Positions 38,782-47,220 are shown, counted from the stretch's first letter. The stretch: DNA of 64,000 nucleotides from Methylorubrum salsuginis (GCF_900114375.1 NZ_FOSV01000012.1:1-64000); one strand, 5' to 3'. Numbers and translations: made by a program. Notes: generated by a model not told the origin, from the sequence alone.

Positions 38782-38830
38782 GACCCATGGAAGACCGGAC
38801 ATCCGGGACGAGACAGTGGGGACGGAAGGC

Positions 38831-39562
38831 ATGAGCCTGGGGATCGCTAGCGGAACCGGCGCGGGGCTCGGCCTCGGGCGCCCGGCCGCGCCGGTCGCGG
38901 TCGATCTACGCCTCTACGGCCTCCTCGATGTCGGCGTGTTGGGCGGCGACGGCGCGGTTCTGGCCGACCTCGCCGCGGCCTCGGTCGCGGGCGGGGCGAC
39001 CCTTCTGCAGTATCGCGAGAAGGACATCGCGGATGCCCGCGCCGCGCTCGCCCGCATCCGCGCGATCCGCGCGGCGGTGGCGGGCCGCGTGCCGGTTCTG
39101 ATCAACGACCGGGTCGACCTCGCGCTGGCGGCGGGCGCCGAGGGGGTGCATCTCGGCCAGTCCGATCTCCACCCGGAAGAGGCGCGCCGGCTCCTCGGGC
39201 CGCAGGCGATCATCGGGCTGACGGTTAAGAACGGCGCCCAGGCGGACGAACTCTATCGCCTGCCGATCGACTATGCCTGCATCGGCGGCGTCTTCGCCAC
39301 CACGAGCAAGGACAACCCCGACCCGCCGGTCGGGCTCGACGGCCTGCAGCGGATCGTGTTCCGCGCCCGCCTCGCCCGGGGCCAGGGGCTGCCGCTCGGC
39401 GCCATCGCCGGGATCGATGCCGGCAACGCGGCCTCGGTGATCCGCGCGGGCGCCGACGGCGTGGCGCTGATCGGCGCCCTGTTCAAGGGCGGCGACACCG
39501 AAGGGCGGGCGCGCGACCTGCGCGCCCGGATCGACGAGGCTCTGTCCGCGCGCACGGCCTGA
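38831..39562 (+). CDS. thiE: Thiamine-phosphate synthase
   Basis: 243 residues. ThiE joins the thiazole and pyrimidine phosphates to give thiamine monophosphate. Signatures are LQYREKDIADARAAL, PVLINDRVDLALAAGAEGVHLGQSD, YACIGGVFATTSKDNPDPPVG and GADGVALIGALF. There is an N-terminal extension of about 25 residues (SGTGAGLGLGRPAAP), which is low complexity. ATG 38831 has a GGAAGG site; a GTG at 38816 is in frame upstream. thiD follows 122 bp later, with a short repeat between. Confidence 0.93.
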   Translation: MSLGIASGTGAGLGLGRPAAPVAVDLRLYGLLDVGVLGGDGAVLADLAAASVAGGATLLQYREKDIADARAALARIRAIRAAVAGRVPVLINDRVDLALAAGAEGVHLGQSDLHPEEARRLLGPQAIIGLTVKNGAQADELYRLPIDYACIGGVFATTSKDNPDPPVGLDGLQRIVFRARLARGQGLPLGAIAGIDAGNAASVIRAGADGVALIGALFKGGDTEGRARDLRARIDEALSARTA

Positions 39563-39635
39563 CTCCGCGGCCCCCCTGGCCGGACCGGCATGGGGACCGA
39601 TGTGAGGAGCGGGCGTGGCTACAGCACCGGCAAGG

Positions 39636-39666
39636 ACTCGCCAAACACTCGCCAAGAACTCGCCAA
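39636..39666. repeat. Short tandem repeat between thiE and thiD
   Basis: The nonamer actcgccaa occurs three times with an 11-bp period, at 39636-39644, 39647-39655 and 39658-39666. It ends 18 bp before the thiD start and just before the ribosome site agggagg. Function unknown; such short repeats can vary in number. Confidence 0.85.
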
Positions 39667-39684
39667 GAACAGGGAGGCCCTCGG

Positions 39685-40491
39685 ATGACCGCCATCGCCT
39701 TGACCATCGCCGGATCGGACTCGAGCGGCGGTGCCGGCATCCAGGCCGACCTCAAGAGCTTCGCGGCGTTGCGCGTCTACGGCGCCAGCGTCGTCACCGC
39801 GCTGACCGCGCAGAACACGACCGGCGTACAGGGCGTCCACGCGGTGCCGCCCGACTTCATCGCCGCGCAGATCGACTCGGTCTTCTCCGACCTCAAGGTC
39901 GGTGCGGTGAAGATCGGCATGCTGCCGAGCCCCGAGGTCATCCGCGCGGTGGCCGAGAGCCTGCGCCGCCACGCCCCCACCGTCCCCGTGGTCCTCGATC
40001 CGGTGATGATCGCGGCCTCGGGCGACCGGTTGATCTCGGAAGAGGCGGTCGAGACGCTGCGGGCCGAGTTGATGCCGCTCGCCGACGTCGTCACCCCGAA
40101 CCTTCCCGAGGCCGCGACGCTGCTCGGCGAGCCTGAGGCCGAACACGAGAACGAGGCGGTCGGGCAGGCCCGGCGCCTGCTGGAGCGGGGGGCGCGGGCG
40201 GTGCTGATCAAGGGCGGCCACGGCGAGGGCCGCGAGAGCGTCGATCACCTGCTCGGCCGCGACGGAACGGTCCGCCGCTTCGCCGCTCCGCGGATCGAGA
40301 CCCGCAACAACCACGGCACCGGCTGCACCCTGTCGGCGGCGGTCGCGGCTGGCCTTGCCCGCGGGCTCGGCCTTGTCGAAGCCGTGGGGCACGCCAAAAC
40401 TTACGTCACCGAGGCGATCCGCGCCGCCGACAGCATACCGGTCGGCCACGGCCACGGACCGCTGCACCACTTCTACGCCCTGTGGAAGTGA
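39685..40491 (+). CDS. thiD: Hydroxymethylpyrimidine/phosphomethylpyrimidine kinase
   Basis: 268 residues, a ribokinase-fold enzyme that phosphorylates HMP to HMP-PP for thiamine synthesis. It begins TAIALTIAGSDSSGGAGIQADLKSF and has VVLDPVMIAASGDRLI, DVVTPNLPEA and the catalytic NHGTGCTLSAAVAAGLARG motif. The gene has an agggagg ribosome site shortly upstream. With thiE directly before it and thiC at 54.8 kb, the thiamine pathway is partly represented in this window. Confidence 0.95.
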   Translation: MTAIALTIAGSDSSGGAGIQADLKSFAALRVYGASVVTALTAQNTTGVQGVHAVPPDFIAAQIDSVFSDLKVGAVKIGMLPSPEVIRAVAESLRRHAPTVPVVLDPVMIAASGDRLISEEAVETLRAELMPLADVVTPNLPEAATLLGEPEAEHENEAVGQARRLLERGARAVLIKGGHGEGRESVDHLLGRDGTVRRFAAPRIETRNNHGTGCTLSAAVAAGLARGLGLVEAVGHAKTYVTEAIRAADSIPVGHGHGPLHHFYALWK

Positions 40492-40510
40492 GCCGGAACG
40501 GAGCAGAGGA

Positions 40511-40717
40511 ATGGTGAAACCGCCGACGAGGGACGGACAGCACGGCCGCCGCCACCACGGCGCGGGCCGCCACGCGCCGCGGACCGGCGAACCCTCGACC
40601 GAGACCCGCAATCGGCTGGCGCTGAGCCGCTTCACCTATAGCGGCGGCTATGACGGCTACGAGGGCCGGATGATCCTGCGGCCGGATTGGGCGAAGCCGT
40701 CGGGGTCGAAACGTTAG
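40511..40717 (+). CDS. Small basic protein of unknown function
   Basis: 68 residues, beginning MVKPPTRDGQHGRRHHGAGR, rich in Arg and His at the N-terminus, then RNRLALSRFTYSGGYDGYEGRMILRPDWAKP. It follows thiD by 19 bp in the same direction and a GGAG site lies about 9 bases before the ATG. No family recognised; the Arg-rich start could bind nucleic acid, but that is a guess. Confidence 0.5.
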   Translation: MVKPPTRDGQHGRRHHGAGRHAPRTGEPSTETRNRLALSRFTYSGGYDGYEGRMILRPDWAKPSGSKR

Positions 40718-40738
40718 GTGTTGCCGCGCCGATTGCGT

Positions 40739-40767
40739 TTGACAAAGCAAACGTCCGTTCGGATAAA
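40739..40767 (+). promoter_or_regulatory. Probable sigma-70-type promoter with embedded palindrome
   Basis: TTGACA at 40739-40744 and GATAAA at 40762-40767 are separated by 17 bp, an ideal spacing. Overlapping the -35 box, gtttg (40737-40741) and caaac (40748-40752) form a small palindrome that could be an operator. The XRE-cupin gene starts at 40854, about 85 bp downstream, so autoregulation is plausible. Inference from sequence only. Confidence 0.5.
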
Positions 40768-40853
40768 GGAACGATCTCCTTGAAGTGACGCGTGGGCCCG
40801 AGCGCCGGATCGGCTTATCGCCCCGGCAGGCCCCGCATCGGCGGATCGGCAGG

Positions 40854-41483
40854 ATGCAGCACATCACGGCAAGCCTCGAGCGCGGACGGCCGAAGGATCT
40901 GGCGAGCGGCGCGCAGGTGCTCTCGGGTCAGCTCGGCAAGACGATCCAGCGCCTGCGCAAGGCCTACAACCTCTCGCTCTCCGAACTCGCCGAGCAATCC
41001 GGCGTGGCGAAGTCGATCATCTCCCAGATCGAGCGCAACGAGACCAACCCGACGCTCGCCACCATCTGGCGCCTGAGCCAGGCGCTCGACGTGTCGATCG
41101 AGCGGGTGCTGGCCACCTCCGACGAGGAGCCGTTCATCGAGCGCTTCTCCCGCGCCGACACTCCGCGCCTCGTCTCCGAGGACGGCAAGGTGCGGCTCGC
41201 CATCATCGGCTGGATCAAAACGGTCGAGTGGCTGCAATGGTACGACGTCACCGCCGATCCCGGCGGCGTGCTCGATTCCGATGCGCATCAGCGCGGCTCG
41301 GTCGAGTCGCTCTCGGTGACGGAGGGCACCTTCGCCGTCGAGGTCGCGGGCGAGGTGCAGCGGGCGGGGCCCGGCGAAACCCTGCGCTACCGCTGCGACC
41401 GGCCCCACAGCGTGCGCTGCGTGAGCGAGGGGCCGGGCCGGGCCACCATGGTGGTCATCATGAAGGCCGCGGTGATGGAGTGA
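40854..41483 (+). CDS. XRE-family regulator with C-terminal cupin domain
   Basis: 209 residues. The helix-turn-helix (about 26-85) includes TIQRLRKAYNLSLSELAEQSGVAKSIISQIERNETNPTLATIW. The cupin part (about 120-205) has WYDVTADPGGVLDSDAHQRGSVESLSVTEGTFAVEV. This is the SutR/PuuR-like class, which usually senses a small metabolite and represses a nearby transporter or catabolic genes. The gene is convergent with mesaconyl-CoA hydratase, so it is not a simple upstream regulator of it. A perfect hairpin overlaps its stop. Confidence 0.9.
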   Translation: MQHITASLERGRPKDLASGAQVLSGQLGKTIQRLRKAYNLSLSELAEQSGVAKSIISQIERNETNPTLATIWRLSQALDVSIERVLATSDEEPFIERFSRADTPRLVSEDGKVRLAIIGWIKTVEWLQWYDVTADPGGVLDSDAHQRGSVESLSVTEGTFAVEVAGEVQRAGPGETLRYRCDRPHSVRCVSEGPGRATMVVIMKAAVME

Positions 41484-41501
41484 TCCGCCTTTCGGCGGAT
41501 C
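41482..41501 (+). terminator. Hairpin at the end of the XRE-cupin gene
   Basis: gatccgcc (41482-41489) pairs perfectly with ggcggatc (41494-41501) through a tttc tetraloop, overlapping the stop codon region of the XRE-cupin gene. It lacks a long T tract, but stem and position support a terminator. Confidence 0.6.
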
Positions 41502-41517
41502 GCCTCACGATGAAAGC

Positions 41518-41540
41518 GGCACGGCGTCGAGCGCCGTGCC
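41518..41540 (-). terminator. Hairpin at the end of mcd
   Basis: ggcacggcg (41518-41526) pairs with cgccgtgcc (41532-41540) around a 5-base loop. On the minus strand it begins 9 bases after the mcd stop and is followed by gctttcatc. The two hairpins at 41482 and 41518 serve convergent genes. Confidence 0.65.
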
Positions 41541-41549
41541 GTGCCTGCT

Positions 41550-42596
41550 TCAGCGCGGAATGAACGCCCAGTAGTCGAGATCGAGGATCACCGACGGGTC
41601 GTAGCCGTCGCCCTGGCGGCCCGGATGGTTGCCGCAGGGCTGGTTCTTGGCCGCGATGGTGCGCAGGCGCAGCGCCCCGATATCGGTGCGGCCGGGGAGT
41701 TCCGCCGTCTCCAGCACCTCGGACCACGCGTAGACGGTGTCGCCGGCAAACAGCGGGGCGACGTGGCGCCCGGCATTGATGCCGCCGATGGCGAACGCGT
41801 TGGCGAGCCCGTTGAAGCTGAGCGCGCGGGCGAGCGAAATGACGTGGCCGCCGTAGATCAGCCGCTTGCCGAACTTGGTCTCCTTCGTCGCGACGGCGTC
41901 GAAATGGACCTTGGCGGTGTTCTGGAACAGGCGCGTGGCGATCTGGTGCTCGGCCTCCTCGACGGTCATGCCGTCGACGTGGTCGATTTTTTCGCCGACC
42001 GCGTAATCCCCGAAGAGATGCGGGCTGCCGGCGAGCGCCGTGTCGTAGGCGGAGGCGTCGAGCGGCGGCAGGGCCTTGGCGAGGTCGGCCGGATCGACGA
42101 CCTTGGCGAGCGTCGGCACATGCTCCTCGGCGATCTTCGCTTCGGGATCGCGCTTGCGCACGAGCACCCAGCGGCAATAGCTCAGCACGGTCCGGCCCGA
42201 GGCATCGGAGCCGGTGGAGCGCACGTAGACCACGCCGGTCTGGCGGTTGGAGCTCTCCTTGAGGCCGATCACCTCGGAGACGGTCGAGAGCGTCTCGCCC
42301 GGATAGACCGGGCGGTGGAAGCCGCCCTCGGCATAGCCGAGATTGGCCAGCGCGTTGAGCGAGACGTCGGGCACGGTCTTGCCGAACACGACGTGGAAGG
42401 TGAGCAGGTCGTCGAGCGGGCTCGCCGGATAGCCGAGGGCCTTGGCGAAGGCGTCCGAGGACTGCACGGCGAAGCGCGGCCCGTAGAGGGCGGTGTAGAG
42501 CGCCACGTCGCCGGTGGTGACGGTGCGGGGGGTGGCGTGGCGGATGGTTTCGCCGAGGCGGAAATCCTCGAAGAAGCGGCCCGGATTGGTCTTCAT
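41550..42596 (-). CDS. mcd: Mesaconyl-CoA hydratase (2-methylfumaryl-CoA hydratase)
   Basis: 348 residues, a tandem MaoC-like (R)-enoyl-CoA hydratase. It begins GRFFEDFRLGETIRHATPRTVTTGDVALYTALYG, the first hotdog domain; the second has VGEKIDHVDGMTVEEAEHQIATRLFQNTAKVHFD and FGKRLIYGGHVISLARALSFNGLAN. The length and the whole pattern match Mcd of the ethylmalonyl-CoA pathway, which hydrates mesaconyl-CoA to beta-methylmalyl-CoA during glyoxylate regeneration in serine-cycle methylotrophs. Start ATG 42596 has a GAGGA ribosome site. The other pathway genes are not in this window. Confidence 0.9.
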   Translation of the reverse strand: MKTNPGRFFEDFRLGETIRHATPRTVTTGDVALYTALYGPRFAVQSSDAFAKALGYPASPLDDLLTFHVVFGKTVPDVSLNALANLGYAEGGFHRPVYPGETLSTVSEVIGLKESSNRQTGVVYVRSTGSDASGRTVLSYCRWVLVRKRDPEAKIAEEHVPTLAKVVDPADLAKALPPLDASAYDTALAGSPHLFGDYAVGEKIDHVDGMTVEEAEHQIATRLFQNTAKVHFDAVATKETKFGKRLIYGGHVISLARALSFNGLANAFAIGGINAGRHVAPLFAGDTVYAWSEVLETAELPGRTDIGALRLRTIAAKNQPCGNHPGRQGDGYDPSVILDLDYWAFIPR

Positions 42597-42683
42597 TCTC
42601 GCGTCCTCAGCCCTCGTCGTCCGTTGTCCGCCGCCCGAGCCCCGCTTCTGGATATCGTATCCAGAACCGAGGTTCAGGCCCTT

Positions 42684-42737
42684 GTGGCGCCTCGGCTTTT
42701 TGCGGCCAGCGACCACCCTTCGGACTGACGCTCTAGC
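42684..42737. repeat. Palindromic intergenic repeat, copy D (diverged)
   Basis: Aligned to copy C, it reads cctcggctttttgcggccag, then cgaccacccttcggactgac and gctctag. The order of elements and the ctcggcttttt and gctctag ends are kept, but several stem bases have changed. It lies between mcd and yggT, closer to the yggT 3' end. Confidence 0.55.
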
Positions 42738-42791
42738 AACGGGTCCGGGCGCAGCGCAATGCCACGCTCGGGCCGATTCCCAGCCGAGCGG

Positions 42792-43082
42792 TCAGAGGAC
42801 CATCTGGATGTAGAGGTCGGTGATGAGCTTCTGCACGAACAGCAGCAGCAGGATCAGGATGATCGGCGAGATGTCGACGCCGCCGAGGTTGGGCAGGAGG
42901 TTGCGGATCGGCCGCAGCACCGGCTCGGTGACCCGGTAGAGGAATTCGCCGATCTGCGAGACGATCGGATTGCGCACGTTCACGACGTTGAACGCCACGA
43001 GCCAACTCAGCACGGCACTCGCGATGAGGATGTAGATGTAGAGCTGGATGACGGTGTTGATGAGCCAGAGAAGGGCGTTCAT
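42792..43082 (-). CDS. YggT family inner-membrane protein
   Basis: 96 residues with two membrane helices (about 4-26 and 70-92). The YggT signature is WLINTVIQLYIYILIASAVLSW and RVTEPVLRPIRNLLPNLGGVDISPIILIL. The role is not settled; members associate with cell-envelope or osmotic-stress functions. Start ATG 43082 gives the standard length. A tRNA-Ala gene is 123 bp away in the opposite direction. Confidence 0.9.
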   Translation of the reverse strand: MNALLWLINTVIQLYIYILIASAVLSWLVAFNVVNVRNPIVSQIGEFLYRVTEPVLRPIRNLLPNLGGVDISPIILILLLLFVQKLITDLYIQMVL

Positions 43083-43204
43083 GCGGGCTGTACCGGTCCT
43101 CGCCGCCCGCGTTCCGACCCGGCGCGGGATGCGCGGGGCTCGCGGGTCATTTCCGGAATTGACAGAGCGAAGCGGACAAGCCTAAAAGGCACCCGCCTCG
43201 GGAC

Positions 43205-43280
<76 letters not shown>

Positions 43281-43370
43281 GGTTCCTCGCTCGGCGAGAG
43301 ACCAAAGGTGGCAAGGACTTAGAGGGTCTTTACCTCAGTCCACAATCGTCCAGATCGAGAGTTCGGGTTT

Positions 43371-43412
43371 CGAAAGGACAAGTCCTTTCGCGGGTCCAGG
43401 GCAGAGCCCTGG
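43371..43412. repeat. Two consecutive perfect hairpins downstream of tRNA-Ala
   Basis: cgaaaggac (43371-43379) pairs with gtcctttcg (43382-43390) around two bases; ccagggc (43396-43402) pairs with gccctgg (43406-43412) around aga. They lie 90 bases after the tRNA. They may end tRNA transcription or be an intergenic repeat; no other copy is seen here. Confidence 0.6.
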
Positions 43413-43478
43413 GAAACCTCGAGCGTCCTCACGGCCTTCCCCGTCGCGACCCCGCCCACGGAAGGCACGACGCTTCGC

Positions 43479-44504
43479 ATGCACGACATCCCACGCCTGC
43501 GCGACGTCGCGCTCGTTCTCAGCGGCGGCAACGCGCTCGGGGCGTATCATGCCGGCGTGTTCGAGGTGGTGGAGGCGCGCGGGCTTCGTCCGGGCTGGCT
43601 GGTCGGCGCCTCGATGGGGGCGATCACCGCCGCGATCATTGTGGGCAACCCGCCGGAGCGGCGCGTGGCGCGGCTGCGGGAGTTCTGGGACGAGGCGACC
43701 CAGCACACGGGCCTGAGCGGCGAGCCGATGCTCAAGCCGCGGCAATATTCCAATGCCCTGCACGCCCTGCTGGCGCTGGCCTGGGGCCGACCGGCGATCT
43801 TCCGGCACCGGTTGCCCGGCCTGTGGTCGGCGCTGCCGTGGATGCCGAACGACGTCGCGCTGTTCGACCACGCGCCGCTGCGCGCCACGCTGAACCGCCT
43901 CGTCGATTTCGAGCGGCTGAACGGCGGCGAGACCCGGCTGACGGTCGGCGCCGTCGACGTCACGACCGGGGAGGAGGTGTTTTTCGACACCCAGCGCCAA
44001 CGGGTCGTGCCCGAGCACATCCTGGCGAGCGCGGCGATCCTGCCGGCCTTCCCGCCGGTCGAGGTGGAGGGGCGGCTGCTGTGCGATGCAGGCTATACCA
44101 ACAACCTGCCGCTCGATCCGCTGTTCGCGCCCGAGCCGGAGCGCGACCTGCTGTGCATCGCCTCAGACCTGTTCAGCCTGAGCGCGCCGCGGCCCCAATC
44201 CCTCGATGCGGTGCTGGAGCGGGCCAACGATCTGATCTTTGCCAGCGCCGGGCGGCGGGCCATCGCCGGGCTCGCGCGGGAATACGCGCTACGGGAGCGC
44301 TTGGAGCCGGACGGGCCCGCGGTGCGGCTGCTGCACGTCACCTACAAGGCCGGGGCGGACCAGCTGGCGGCCAAGAGCTTCGACTTCTCGCCGTCGTCGA
44401 TCCGGGACCGGTGGGAGGCCGGGCGGCGGGACATGACGCTGGGGATGGAGCGGCTCGAGCGGGCGCCCGCGGGGGGAGGGCGGTTCGTCTACGAGAGCGT
44501 GTGA
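43479..44504 (+). CDS. Patatin-like phospholipase
   Basis: 341 residues. The patatin dyad is present: nucleophile Ser45 in VGASMGA and Asp203 in CDAGYTNNLPLD; the oxyanion-hole loop is LVLSGGNALGAYHAG (12-26). No signal peptide is seen, so it is probably cytoplasmic or membrane-associated. Likely activity is hydrolysis of acyl ester bonds in lipids. It ends 4 bp before the convergent mrpG stop, with no intervening terminator. Confidence 0.88.
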   Translation: MHDIPRLRDVALVLSGGNALGAYHAGVFEVVEARGLRPGWLVGASMGAITAAIIVGNPPERRVARLREFWDEATQHTGLSGEPMLKPRQYSNALHALLALAWGRPAIFRHRLPGLWSALPWMPNDVALFDHAPLRATLNRLVDFERLNGGETRLTVGAVDVTTGEEVFFDTQRQRVVPEHILASAAILPAFPPVEVEGRLLCDAGYTNNLPLDPLFAPEPERDLLCIASDLFSLSAPRPQSLDAVLERANDLIFASAGRRAIAGLAREYALRERLEPDGPAVRLLHVTYKAGADQLAAKSFDFSPSSIRDRWEAGRRDMTLGMERLERAPAGGGRFVYESV

Positions 44505-44508
44505 CGCC

Positions 44509-44850
44509 TCAAACCTCCGGCGGCGCGTCAGGATTGCCCTCGAAGCGGTCGCGGTGGGCGGCGGTGCGGGCCAGCAGTAGGAGCGTCACCGGGGTCGTCA
44601 CGGTGAAGAACAGGCCGATCAGCGCATCGCGCAGGACGAGGCGGTCCTCGATCAGCGAGAGCAGCAGCATCGAGCCGCACAGGATCAGGGCCATCCCCAG
44701 CGTCGCGCCGAGCGATGGGGCGTGGACGCGCTCGTAGAAGGTCTTCAGGCGGATCAGGCCGAGCGCGCCGACGAGCGCGAAGCCTGCGCCGGTGACCGTC
44801 AGCAGCACGACGAGGCAAGCGGCCCAGATCGGGAGTTCGGCGCCGTTCAC
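44509..44850 (-). CDS. mrpG: Mrp Na+/H+ antiporter subunit G
   Basis: 113 residues with three membrane helices (about 8-30, 44-64, 68-92). VTGAGFALVGALGLIRLKTFYERVHAPSLGATLG is the PhaG/MnhG signature. GTG start overlaps the mrpF stop (GTGA). It is the last gene of a seven-function, six-gene antiporter operon on the minus strand and closes within 4 bp of a convergent patatin gene. Confidence 0.92.
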   Translation of the reverse strand: MNGAELPIWAACLVVLLTVTGAGFALVGALGLIRLKTFYERVHAPSLGATLGMALILCGSMLLLSLIEDRLVLRDALIGLFFTVTTPVTLLLLARTAAHRDRFEGNPDAPPEV

Positions 44851-45131
44851 TGGATCACCTCGCCCTGCATCAGGAACTTCGCCAGGGCTACGGTGGCGGT
44901 GAAACCGATCATGCCGATGATCAGCGCCGCCTCGAAATACAGGCCGCTGCCGGTGCGCATGCCGTGGACGACGATCGCCAGCATGCCGTTGAGGTAGAAC
45001 GTATCGAGACCGAGGATCCGGTCCTGGGCGCGGGGGCCGCGCAGCATCCGCCACGCGGCGAGCGCCATCGCCAGGACCAGCATGCCCTGGGCGAGGCCGA
45101 GGCCCCAATCGAGGATCGTCACGCTGGTCAT
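44847..45131 (-). CDS. mrpF: Mrp Na+/H+ antiporter subunit F
   Basis: 94 residues, three helices. The MnhF/PhaF pattern GLGLAQGMLVLAMALAAWRMLRGPRAQDRILGLDTFYLNGML is visible. ATG overlaps the mrpE stop (ATGA) and its stop overlaps mrpG. Small subunit of the multi-protein Mrp antiporter, which exports Na+ (or K+) in exchange for protons and needs all subunits. Confidence 0.92.
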   Translation of the reverse strand: MTSVTILDWGLGLAQGMLVLAMALAAWRMLRGPRAQDRILGLDTFYLNGMLAIVVHGMRTGSGLYFEAALIIGMIGFTATVALAKFLMQGEVIQ

Positions 45132-45628
45132 GCCGAAACTCCCGCAAAGATTTCCAGAAGGGGGCGCTCGTAGCGGTCCTTGATCCGAGCCTCCCAGTCG
45201 CTGTCCTCGGTGAAGTCGAGGACGTGTAGGAGCAGGCAGCCGGTGTCGGAATCGTACTGCACCCAGAGCGTGCCGGGGGTCGCCGTGAGGATCACCGCCA
45301 GCACCGTGAGGCCGGCGGGCTCGCGCAGTTCCAGCGGCACGGTGATGAAGCCGGTGCGGCGCTCGCACGGACGGGGATTGAGGACGACGCGGGCCACGTC
45401 GATGTTCGAGCGGACCATGTCGTAGAGGAAGATGCCGATCAGCCGGGCGATGGCGGAGGGCGCGCGCAGCCGCACGGGGCGGGGTTCCAGCGCCCGCATC
45501 ACCGCCGGCACCGCGAGGCCGACGGCGAGGGCCAGGAGGACGTTGCCGGGGGTCGGCGGCGCGTTGAGCAGCAGCCATGTCAGCGTCAGGGCCAACGAGA
45601 GCAGCGGATGGGGCAGAAGGCGGCTCAC
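45128..45628 (-). CDS. mrpE: Mrp Na+/H+ antiporter subunit E
   Basis: 166 residues with two N-terminal helices and a hydrophilic C-terminal part. VNPRPCERRTGFITVPLELREPAGLTVLAVILTATPGTLWVQYDSDTGCLLLHVLD is the MnhE/PhaE region. GTG start overlaps the mrpD stop (GTGA). Confidence 0.92.
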   Translation of the reverse strand: MSRLLPHPLLSLALTLTWLLLNAPPTPGNVLLALAVGLAVPAVMRALEPRPVRLRAPSAIARLIGIFLYDMVRSNIDVARVVLNPRPCERRTGFITVPLELREPAGLTVLAVILTATPGTLWVQYDSDTGCLLLHVLDFTEDSDWEARIKDRYERPLLEIFAGVSA

Positions 45629-47220
45629 CGGACACCTCCTTCGCCGAGCACGGCCCGGACGTAGTCCTGCGGCTGGGACAGCCACGCCACGGTGGCGTCG
45701 GCATAGGCCAATACCGGGCCGCCCCACAGGGCGAGCGCCATGCAGGTGAGGAGCAGGCCGGCAATTCCCAAAAGTTCGGGGGCGCGCAGGACCGGCGCGG
45801 GGTCGTCGCTCGGCACCCACAGGCTGAAGATGCCGAGCCGCACGAGCGGCATCAGCGTGCCGAAGCTCGACAGCGTCAGCGCCGCGATCAGCCCCCAGGT
45901 CGAGGCCGTCATCGCCCCGCCGGTCAGCCCGGAGAAGATCGCGAGCTTGCCCACGAAGCCGGCCAGCGGGGGGACGCCCGCCAGCATCAGCGTCGCGACC
46001 AGGAAACCGATGCCGAGAATCGCCACCGCCGAGGGGATCGCCCGGCCGACCTCGGTCGCCTCGGGATCGTCGAACGGGTCGCGGTACTCGTCGGCGAAGA
46101 CCGGTTTTCCGGCTTCCGCCGGGTCGCGGCCGCGCTGGAGGATTTCGGCCAGGAGGAACAGGGCGCCGGCGGCCAGCGTCGAGCCGACGAGGTAGTAGAG
46201 CGCCCCCGACAAGGCCCGCTCGCTTCCCGTCCCGAGGGCGGCCAGCACCGTGCCGGACGAGATCATCACGGCGTAGCCCGCCGCGCGGGTCAGATCGCGC
46301 GCCGCCAGGATGCCCACGGTGCCGAAGGCGATGGTGGCGAGCCCCGCGGCGAACAGGATCGTCTGGCCGAAGCCGGCCGACAGCCCCTCGCCGAACAGCA
46401 GCAGGCTGAGGCGCACCACGACGTAGACGCCGACCTTGCTGAGGATGGCGAGGATCGCCGCGGCCGGGGCGCTGGCCGCCGCATAGGTGGTCGGCAGCCA
46501 GAAACCGAGGGGCCACGCGCTGCACTTGATCAGGAAGGCAAGCCCGAGCACGGCGCAGCCGACCTCGAACAGGCCGAGTTCGCTTAAGTGAGGCGCCGCG
46601 AGGCGCCGGGCGAGATCGGCCATGTTGAGGGTGCCGGTCGTGCCGTAAATCAGGCTGACGCCGACGAGGAAGAACAGCGAGGCGACGAGGTTGACCGCGA
46701 TGTAGCCGAGGCCGGCGCGGATGCGCGTCTCGCCCGAGCCGTGCAGGACGAGGCCGTAGGAAGCCGCCAGCATCACCTCGAAGAACACGAACAGGTTGAA
46801 CAGGTCGCCGGTGAGGAAGGCGCCGTTCACGCCCATCACCAGCAGCAAAAACAGGCCGTGGAAGCGTGGACCCGCCCGGCCCCAGCGGGCGAAGGAGAAG
46901 ACGAGGGCGCAGAGGCCGAGGATCGCGGCGAGCACCAGCATCATCGCCGAGAGCCGGTCGGCCACCAGCACGATGCCGTAGGGCGCGGCCCAGTTGCCGA
47001 GGCGGTAGACGTCCGCCGCCTCGCTCGCGCGGCCGAGGAGGACGAGGGCGATGCCGAGCAGCACCAGCATCGTGACGAGGCTCAAGCCCGCCTTCAGCTC
47101 GCGGCGGCGCTCGTCCATCAGGAACATCGCGCCCGCGACCGCGATCGGCAGCACGATCGGCAGGACGACGAGGTGGTCGGACCACGTGCTCGCCTGTGTG
47201 ATGGCGACGGGGCCGGTCAT
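45625..47220 (-). CDS. mrpD: Mrp Na+/H+ antiporter subunit D
   Basis: 531 residues, about fourteen membrane helices, homologous to NADH dehydrogenase proton-pumping subunits NuoM/N. The central proton-channel pattern FLIKCSAWPLGFWLPTTYAAASAPAAAILAILSKVGVYVVVR is clear. Its ATG overlaps the mrpC stop by 4 bp (ATGA). MrpD together with MrpA forms the transport core. Confidence 0.94.
   Translation of the reverse strand: MTGPVAITQASTWSDHLVVLPIVLPIAVAGAMFLMDERRRELKAGLSLVTMLVLLGIALVLLGRASEAADVYRLGNWAAPYGIVLVADRLSAMMLVLAAILGLCALVFSFARWGRAGPRFHGLFLLLVMGVNGAFLTGDLFNLFVFFEVMLAASYGLVLHGSGETRIRAGLGYIAVNLVASLFFLVGVSLIYGTTGTLNMADLARRLAAPHLSELGLFEVGCAVLGLAFLIKCSAWPLGFWLPTTYAAASAPAAAILAILSKVGVYVVVRLSLLLFGEGLSAGFGQTILFAAGLATIAFGTVGILAARDLTRAAGYAVMISSGTVLAALGTGSERALSGALYYLVGSTLAAGALFLLAEILQRGRDPAEAGKPVFADEYRDPFDDPEATEVGRAIPSAVAILGIGFLVATLMLAGVPPLAGFVGKLAIFSGLTGGAMTASTWGLIAALTLSSFGTLMPLVRLGIFSLWVPSDDPAPVLRAPELLGIAGLLLTCMALALWGGPVLAYADATVAWLSQPQDYVRAVLGEGGVR

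Noticed and set aside
39636..39666. CRISPR-like array
   Set aside because: Three nonamers with two-base spacers are far too short and no cas gene is present.
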